From Selenomonadaceae bacterium (lineage in GTDB: Bacteria > Bacillota > Negativicutes > Selenomonadales > Selenomonadaceae), in assembly GCA_017635875.1 (NCBI GenBank), contig JAGBKP010000039.1, positions 1-34,392 of the forward strand: DNA of 34,392 bases. Direction: 5' to 3'. The notes under the pieces were generated by a model, which ran no database searches, was not told where the DNA came from, and saw nothing but the letters and a program-made list of their open reading frames with translations. Position numbers and translations under genes: made by a program. This document shows positions 29,404-34,392 of the stretch, piece by piece. The stretch's first letter is position 1; each line of letters starts with the position of its first letter.

Positions 29404-30651
29404 TCACGGCAATATATCTTTCGGCGCAATGCTTAAGGCTTTGTATATCAAATTCGCCTGCTTTTTCACCAAATCGTTTTTATCGTAACTCTTTAATATC
29501 GTTTCTCTCGCGTTGTGACCTATGCGCTTTCTGAGTTCTTCGTTGTTTAACGCCTCTATTATGCGACTTGCAATATGTTTCGGCTCTCTGAAATTTGCAA
29601 GGAGCGCGTTTTCGTTATCGACGCACACCTCTTGCACCGGCGGCGTCAAAGACGATACGAGCGGACAGCCGAAAGACATCGCCTCAAGACAAGACCACGA
29701 AAGTATGAAAGGACGCGTCAAATACACGTGAAGCGTAGAAGCCCTTAAAATTTGCTGATAGGCGTCTCTTTCGCAATGCCCCACAAAATGCACGCGGTTC
29801 TTGTCGTAGCCGCCCTTTTCCTCTTCAAGCGTTTTATAACTCTTGCCGCTCTTATCCGCCGCGCCGTAACAAACCTTATCGTTTCCTATAATTACAACGT
29901 GAGCCTCCGGCCTTTCGTTCAGCACTATGCGGATAGCGTCCATAAACTGCGGAAAACCGCGATACGGCTCAAAGCCCCTCGATACGTAAGTTATAACTTC
30001 TTTTACATTCGACAAATCCAGCTCTTTTTTGGGGACTATCATCTTCGCGCCCTCCACAGGGCTGCAAAAAGCCGTGTCAACACCCTCGTGCACCACTTCT
30101 ATAGACGGTTGCAATTCTTTGGGGAACTGCGCTTTTTGCCACTTAGTAGGCGCAAAACGAACATCCGTATGTATAAAGTTCACGAGATGATGCGAGCTCA
30201 TCATTCTTATTCGAAGTCTGTCATCCATACTCGGCACTTCGTCTTGCCAATAATAAGCGTCGCTCTCTTTTGAACGGTAGAACCATTCAAAATATCCCAC
30301 AATAGGCACATCCGGCCACACGTCTTTTGCAAAAAGCGTGGTACCCCAACCCGTATGCGACACAATGACGTTCGGCTTATAATGGTACTTATCCCTAAGC
30401 TCCACCATGGCGCGAGTCGCTGATACGCCCTCTAAAAGCGATTCTTCAAAAACTTTTATCTGCGGCTGCGGTCCTTCTTTCGGAAATCTCCACTCGTCCC
30501 TCTTATAAAGCGCAGTCTGCACATTAGGCAACACATTCCCATTGGTTTCCGTTGTCATAAAAAGCACTTCGTGTCCCAGTTCATTTGCCATATACATCGA
30601 CAAATACAAAAATTGCCCCGGAAAATTCGGATGCGCAAATAATATTTTCAT
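29404..30651 (-). CDS. Glycosyltransferase family 4 protein
   Basis: A 415-residue GT-B glycosyltransferase that would transfer a sugar from a nucleotide donor to a growing envelope glycan on the cytosolic face. Signatures: MKILFAHPNFPGQF (first Rossmann strand), SIEVVHEGVDTAFCSP (the typical GT4 nGVD motif), VITYVSRGFEPYRGFPQFMDAI, VHFVGHCERDAYQQIL, and RPFILSWSCLEAMSFGCPLVSS (E-x7-E region, donor binding). Length is normal. AAGGAG precedes the ATG. It heads the second half of the glycan cluster, after a composite repeat that separates it from the sugar-phosphate transferase. Confidence 0.9.
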   Translation of the reverse strand: MKILFAHPNFPGQFLYLSMYMANELGHEVLFMTTETNGNVLPNVQTALYKRDEWRFPKEGPQPQIKVFEESLLEGVSATRAMVELRDKYHYKPNVIVSHTGWGTTLFAKDVWPDVPIVGYFEWFYRSKESDAYYWQDEVPSMDDRLRIRMMSSHHLVNFIHTDVRFAPTKWQKAQFPKELQPSIEVVHEGVDTAFCSPVEGAKMIVPKKELDLSNVKEVITYVSRGFEPYRGFPQFMDAIRIVLNERPEAHVVIIGNDKVCYGAADKSGKSYKTLEEEKGGYDKNRVHFVGHCERDAYQQILRASTLHVYLTRPFILSWSCLEAMSFGCPLVSSLTPPVQEVCVDNENALLANFREPKHIASRIIEALNNEELRKRIGHNARETILKSYDKNDLVKKQANLIYKALSIAPKDILP

Positions 30652-30671
30652 ATATTTCTCCTTTAAAATGT

Positions 30672-30913
30672 TTATTTACTTTTTTCTTTTCTCTCTTTCT
30701 TTTGCCTGTCCTCCCTTGCGGAGGGAAAAAGAAAGAGAGAAAAGAAAAAAGTAACAAAAAAGAAAAGAGAGAAAGAAAACTTTATCAGTTTTTAAATTAT
30801 AAGTTTAACCGTTACAATTTTTATTTTTTAATATTAAAGTTCTTTTTCTTTCTTTTGGTTCTTTTCTTTCTTTTTCTTTCAAGAAAAAGAAAGAAAAGAA
30901 CGGTTTTCGGTTG
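30672..30913. repeat. Composite two-palindrome element inside the glycan cluster
   Basis: First palindrome: arms of 28 nt (30676-30703 and 30727-30754) interrupted by a 23-nt GC insert GCCTGTCC... that itself pairs CCTCCC with GGAGGG. Linker and core follow (ACTTTATCAG to TTAAAGTTC). Second palindrome: perfect 21-bp arms at 30858-30878 and 30881-30901. Compared with 122-165, its ends are GTTC...GAAC instead of GTAC...GTAC, so pairing is preserved. It ends 5 nt from the stop of the next gene. Confidence 0.87.
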
Positions 30914-30917
30914 TAAT

Positions 30918-32318
30918 TCAATACGCGCCTTTGCCTTTTATTACAACGGAGAAAGTTTTTAGGAGGTAGACTATATCGACCCAAGGGGACCAATTTCTCA
31001 CGTACCAAGAATCCATCTGCACGCGTTCTTCGTAGGTGGTGTCGCTTCTGCCGTTTACTTGCCAAACTCCTGTTATGCCGGGCGGCACTAAACAAAAGTC
31101 CGCGAAATAATCGCCGTATTTTTCGATTTCGTCCGTTATAATGGGGCGCGGACCCACAAGGCTCATCTCGCCTTTTATTACGTTGATGAGTTGGGGAAGT
31201 TCGTCTAAAGACGTTTTTCTTAAAATCTTTCCGATTTTTGTTATGCGCGGATCGTCTTTAAGTTTAAATTCGCGTTCCCACTCGTCTTTAGCGGCGGGGT
31301 CTGTTTCTAGGAGATTTTTTAACACCTCGTCCGAATTTATCACCATAGAGCGGAATTTAAGACAGCCGAAATATTTTCCGTCCTTGCCGACCCTTTTATG
31401 CGAAAAAAGTATCGGACCTTTAGAGTCAAGCTTTATAAGCAGCGCGACTATAATCCCCAATGGGAGGGCGAAAATAAGCCCCGAAAGAGTGAGAGTAAGG
31501 TCAAAGATACGCTTAAAAAATCTGTTGTACCAATGTTTCAGATTGTTTTTCACGCGCAAAAATATTACGTTGCTCTCGCCCAAAGACTCCGCCACGAGGT
31601 TTTCAACGGGCGCGCCTACAAGATCCGGCACAAAGGCGACGTTTTCAACAAGCGGCCGCACTTTTGCCACAAGCTCTACAAGTTCGTTGTTTTTCAGCCC
31701 CGGCGCGGTTATGATTACGTTTTTTACTTTCGTTAGATGAATGACCCGCTCCAAATGCTTAAACTTGCCTAAAAGACGATATTTTCGCTTAAGTTTCACG
31801 GATTTCGGGTTGTCGTCCAAAAATCCCAAGACCTTATAGCCGCCGCCTCCTATGCGGCTAAAAGAATCAAGCACAAGTTCCGCCGTTCGCCCCATACCTA
31901 TAAAGAGTACGGAAGTTTCAAGAAAATGCAGTCGGTTCATAAGTTCGCGGAAAATGTATCTTCCCACCGTGAGCGAGAAAAACGCGAATACCCCCGTCAT
32001 TCCCGCAAAAAGCCTTGAAACTTCGCCGCCCACTTTGCCAAAATACAGGAGCATAGAAATGGTGATTACCGAATAAAACACCGACCAAAAACTGTGCTGC
32101 ATTATGCGCCAGCTTGGCATTTGCCGCAGCGGCGGCGGGTTTATGTGCAAAAACGCCAAAAATATCATCGGCACTATTATAAAGAGATACACCGAAGGGA
32201 TATCAAACGCTTGTCCACCCTCAATAACTTCCCGCCGCAAAAAGAACGCGGTTAGTTCGGAGGAGATTATTAAAAAATAGTCCAGTATAAAGAGCAAACA
32301 GACATAGAGATTTTTCAT
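30918..32318 (-). CDS. Undecaprenyl-phosphate sugar phosphotransferase (WbaP/WcaJ type)
   Basis: A 466-residue polyprenyl-phosphate glycosyl-1-phosphate transferase that starts O-antigen or capsule repeat units. The N-terminus has four to five helices (1-130), followed by a Rossmann-like CoA-binding-type domain (SVLFIGMGRTAELVLDSF...VLGFLDDNP, about 137-250). A re-entrant helix (KRIFDLTLTLSGLIFALPLGIIVAL) and the catalytic domain come next: LIKLDSKGPILFSHKRVGKDGKYF, KFRSM, DELPQLINVIKGEMSLVGPRP, PGITGVWQVNGRSD. The donor is probably UDP-Gal or UDP-Glc; sequence does not decide. ATG overlaps the glf stop (ATGA), so the two are translationally coupled. Confidence 0.93.
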   Translation of the reverse strand: MKNLYVCLLFILDYFLIISSELTAFFLRREVIEGGQAFDIPSVYLFIIVPMIFLAFLHINPPPLRQMPSWRIMQHSFWSVFYSVITISMLLYFGKVGGEVSRLFAGMTGVFAFFSLTVGRYIFRELMNRLHFLETSVLFIGMGRTAELVLDSFSRIGGGGYKVLGFLDDNPKSVKLKRKYRLLGKFKHLERVIHLTKVKNVIITAPGLKNNELVELVAKVRPLVENVAFVPDLVGAPVENLVAESLGESNVIFLRVKNNLKHWYNRFFKRIFDLTLTLSGLIFALPLGIIVALLIKLDSKGPILFSHKRVGKDGKYFGCLKFRSMVINSDEVLKNLLETDPAAKDEWEREFKLKDDPRITKIGKILRKTSLDELPQLINVIKGEMSLVGPRPIITDEIEKYGDYFADFCLVPPGITGVWQVNGRSDTTYEERVQMDSWYVRNWSPWVDIVYLLKTFSVVIKGKGAY

Positions 32319-33466
32319 AGGCTACTAACCTTTTCCATAGCGCGCGCTATTATATCGTCCATATCGTAATATTTATATTCCGCAAGCCTGCCCAAAAGAA
32401 TTAAATTTTTAACCTTTTTCGCCTTCGCTTCGTATTTTTTATACGCCGCTTTCGCCTCTTTGGTGAACATAGGGTAATACGGCTCGGTTTTATTGGCTTC
32501 ATAGGCAATAGGGTATTCTTTTAAAATAATTGTGACGTCTTTTTTGCCGAAAGTCTTATGGATATGTTTAAACTCGGTTATGCGGGTAAAATCAAAATTG
32601 TTCGGGTAATTTACCGTCGCCGCCTCTTGATAACGGTCTTTGCCAAACACTTCAAATTCCATAAACACGCTCCTGTACGGAAGCGGCTTGTATTCGTAAT
32701 TAAAGAGCGCGTCTATTCCGCCGGTGTAGATGACTTTTCCCTTAAACTCTTTGCCAAAGATATAAGTCTTATTGGATTTTATCTCCAAAACGTCACTTGC
32801 GGGTGTGTTTAAAAGAATATGTATGTTGTCGTGGTCAAGGATGTTCTCAAAAAGTTTCGTATAACCGTATATCGGCACTCCTTGATACCTATCCGTAAAA
32901 TACCTGCTGTCGCGGTTTATCCGCACCGGCACCCTTGCGGTCACTTCTTTGTCGATGTCCTCAGGTCCGAGTCCCCACTGTTTCATCGTGTAGTTTACAA
33001 ATACTTTGTCATATATGTAATTAGCCAAAAATTCAAGTTGCGGCTCTTTTTGTTTCTTTAAGTCCAAAATTGTGACGTTTTCTCCGTAACCGAAGCTTTC
33101 GGTAAGCATTATTTCCATTTCCATAGCGACCGTGTTAGGGAAAACTTCGTAAAGGGTTTCAAGGTTAAAGGGTAAGGAGGCGAGTTTGCCGTCTATATTT
33201 GCTTTAACTCTGTGTTCGTAGACCTCCATATCTGCAAAATGCGACACAAAATCCCACACCTCGGGGTTATCCGTATGAAAGAGATGCGGGCCGTACATAT
33301 GAATAAGCGCGCCTGTGGCAAAGTCTATTTTGTCAAAACAGTTGCCGCCTATGTGATTTCTTTTGTCCACAACGAGCACTTTTTCGCCTTTTTCCGCCAA
33401 AAGACGAGCCGACACAGCGCCGGCAAACCCCGCGCCCACTATAAGCGTATCTATATCTTGAAGCAT
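32315..33466 (-). CDS. glf: UDP-galactopyranose mutase
   Basis: A 383-residue flavoenzyme that isomerises UDP-galactopyranose to UDP-galactofuranose. The N-terminal FAD-binding Rossmann motif is IDTLIVGAGFAGAVSARLLAEKGEKVLVVDKRNHIGGN. HMYGPHLFHT, YTMKQWG, RVPVRINRDSRYFTDRYQGVPIYGYTKLFE, and C-terminal LLGRLAEYKYYDMDDII carry the family's substrate-binding Arg/Tyr residues. Length matches bacterial Glf. I choose ATG 33466 (MLQDIDTL), with AGGAG 7-8 nt upstream, over a TTG 15 nt earlier. It leads the glycan cluster and implies that galactofuranose is part of the surface polysaccharide. Confidence 0.95.
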   Translation of the reverse strand: MLQDIDTLIVGAGFAGAVSARLLAEKGEKVLVVDKRNHIGGNCFDKIDFATGALIHMYGPHLFHTDNPEVWDFVSHFADMEVYEHRVKANIDGKLASLPFNLETLYEVFPNTVAMEMEIMLTESFGYGENVTILDLKKQKEPQLEFLANYIYDKVFVNYTMKQWGLGPEDIDKEVTARVPVRINRDSRYFTDRYQGVPIYGYTKLFENILDHDNIHILLNTPASDVLEIKSNKTYIFGKEFKGKVIYTGGIDALFNYEYKPLPYRSVFMEFEVFGKDRYQEAATVNYPNNFDFTRITEFKHIHKTFGKKDVTIILKEYPIAYEANKTEPYYPMFTKEAKAAYKKYEAKAKKVKNLILLGRLAEYKYYDMDDIIARAMEKVSSL

Positions 33467-33497
33467 ACCATCTCTCCTCAACCAGAATTTTTTCTAC

Positions 33498-33526
33498 AGT
33501 ATATCAGAATTTAATTTTTTTTTAAA
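33498..33526 (-). promoter_or_regulatory. Candidate promoter of the glf operon
   Basis: Minus strand -10 TATACT (33498-33503), 17-nt spacer, -35 TTTAAA (33521-33526). The implied leader before glf is about 25 nt. Confidence 0.55.
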
Positions 33527-33638
33527 GAAAGATTTTGATTTTTTTAGAAAACAATTTCACGCGCATATAAATAATTGTTGCAATTTTCGCAAAAATATAG
33601 TAAAATCGAAGAAATTCAGATAAACAGGCGGTGATTTT

Positions 33639-34097
33639 GTGGAAGAAATTATCTCTCCTATGAGCGGCAAAGTGCTTTCCATAGAAGAAGTCGACGACCC
33701 CGTATTTGCCGATAAAATCTCCGGCGACGGTATTGCCGTGCTTCTTGATTCTCCCACGGTGCTTGCGCCGATTTCAGGCGAAATTTCCGTTTTTTTTGAA
33801 ACAAAACACGCTTTTATGATTACATCGGACAGCGGCGCGCAAGTTTTAGTCCATATCGGGCTTGATTCCATAATAATGGAAGGCGTCGGCATCACAGCCT
33901 TTAAAGAGCGCGGCGAAAGAGTGGAAAAAGGCGCGCCTGTTTTAGAGATAGACCTTCCCTTTTTTAAGCGTCGCCGCATAAATCTTGTCAGCCCCATTCT
34001 AATCGTAAATTACGACGAGCTGAAAAAACTTGAGTACAAAAACGTGGGAAACGAAGTTGAAGCCGGAAAAGACGTAGTGCTTAATTTTGAAATGTAG
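33639..34097 (+). CDS. crr: Stand-alone PTS glucose-type EIIA domain
   Basis: A 152-residue EIIA-Glc family protein (PF00358). Visible features: ISPMSGKVLSIEEVDDPVFADKISGDGIAV, PISGEISVFFETKHAFMI with the first active-site His, and the phosphorylated His in VLVHIGLDS, followed by KGAPVLEIDL. It accepts phosphate from HPr and passes it to an EIIB; as a free domain it may serve several EIICB transporters or act in regulation. No PTS partner is in the window. The start codon is GTG at 33639 with AGGCGGTG upstream. The gene lies between the divergent glf promoter and tRNA-Ser; no clear terminator follows. Confidence 0.92.
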   Translation: MEEIISPMSGKVLSIEEVDDPVFADKISGDGIAVLLDSPTVLAPISGEISVFFETKHAFMITSDSGAQVLVHIGLDSIIMEGVGITAFKERGERVEKGAPVLEIDLPFFKRRRINLVSPILIVNYDELKKLEYKNVGNEVEAGKDVVLNFEM

Positions 34098-34117
34098 CCC
34101 TTTTTTCAAAAAAACGC

Positions 34118-34146
34118 TTGCAACAAGTTGAACTTTCCTATATAAT
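34118..34146 (+). promoter_or_regulatory. Promoter of tRNA-Ser
   Basis: -35 TTGCAA (34118-34123), 17-nt spacer, perfect -10 TATAAT (34141-34146), 12 nt before the tRNA 5' end. Confidence 0.75.
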
Positions 34147-34158
34147 AACACAGTCTAC

Positions 34159-34246
<88 letters not shown>

Positions 34247-34258
34247 TAAAAAAATCCG

Positions 34259-34279
34259 GCCGCTTGATGCGGCTTTTTT
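34259..34279 (+). terminator. Terminator after tRNA-Ser
   Basis: GCCGC (34259-34263), loop TTGAT, GCGGC (34269-34273), T6. Confidence 0.85.
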
Positions 34280-34297
34280 CGTTACTATTCACAGTTC

Positions 34298-34392
34298 CTT
34301 CTTTCTTTTTTCTCTTTCTTTTTTATAAAAAAGAAAGAGAAAAAAGAAAGAAGCAAAGAAAAAAGAGAAAGAAAAAATTTTAATAAAAAAAA
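34298..34392. repeat. Palindrome element at the window end
   Basis: A perfect loopless 56-nt palindrome (34298-34353, centre TTATAA), then GCAAAGAAAAAAGAG and the start of the AT-rich core. Cut by the window edge. Confidence 0.87.

Overview
The window looks like chromosomal DNA from an anaerobic, low-to-moderate-GC bacterium with a two-membrane envelope. The evidence is UDP-galactopyranose mutase, a WbaP-type sugar-phosphate transferase, several secreted or lipid-anchored small proteins, a sodium-driven NSS amino-acid transporter, Ktr potassium uptake and multi-domain hybrid histidine kinases. Together these suggest the Negativicutes (diderm Firmicutes) or something similar. This is inference from gene content: no 16S rRNA or other phylogenetic marker is present. 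I see no transposase, CRISPR array, rRNA or prophage module.

Layout. 1-5400: an orphan XRE regulator, an NSS transporter, a secreted FlgT-like protein, thiD, a YdjM-like membrane protein and a small helical protein. 5400-10240: glgX and the ktrB-ktrA pair. 10585-14153 (minus strand): an APC-permease/histidine-kinase/receiver fusion preceded by two small genes, one of the DUF4160 type. 14307-14930: a large diverged inverted repeat full of hairpins. 14967-19012 (plus strand): a cytosolic FIST-HK-REC-Hpt kinase overlapping a PIN-domain gene, then two unknown small genes. 19000-23870: apbE, metY, thiC and a secreted protein. 23940-27880 (minus): scpB, a lipoprotein, tsaC, a secreted protein and dedA. 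27897-33466 (minus): brnA and brnT joined to an envelope-glycan operon (two glycosyltransferases, sugar-phosphate transferase, glf). 33639-34246: a stand-alone EIIA-Glc gene and tRNA-Ser(CGA).

The most unusual content lies between the genes. About nineteen polypyrimidine-then-polypurine palindromes, many with perfect 21-28 bp arms, occupy most intergenic gaps. They are built from exchangeable modules: terminal inverted repeats, palindromes, GC-rich loop inserts, a hairpin with a fixed internal mismatch, and a shared AT-rich core. One end of most of them lies within a few bases of a stop codon, and in places they supply the stop codon or coding sequence. A second, GC-rich hairpin family ends in a Shine-Dalgarno sequence and forms near-identical leaders for thiD and thiC. 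In several modules the stem sequence differs between copies while pairing is kept, which suggests the folded form is under selection.

Functional themes: thiamine pyrimidine branch (thiD, thiC), sulfur assimilation (metY), glycogen breakdown (glgX), potassium uptake (ktrAB), envelope galactofuranose-type glycan synthesis, and two divergent hybrid-kinase operons that each carry small toxin-antitoxin-like genes.
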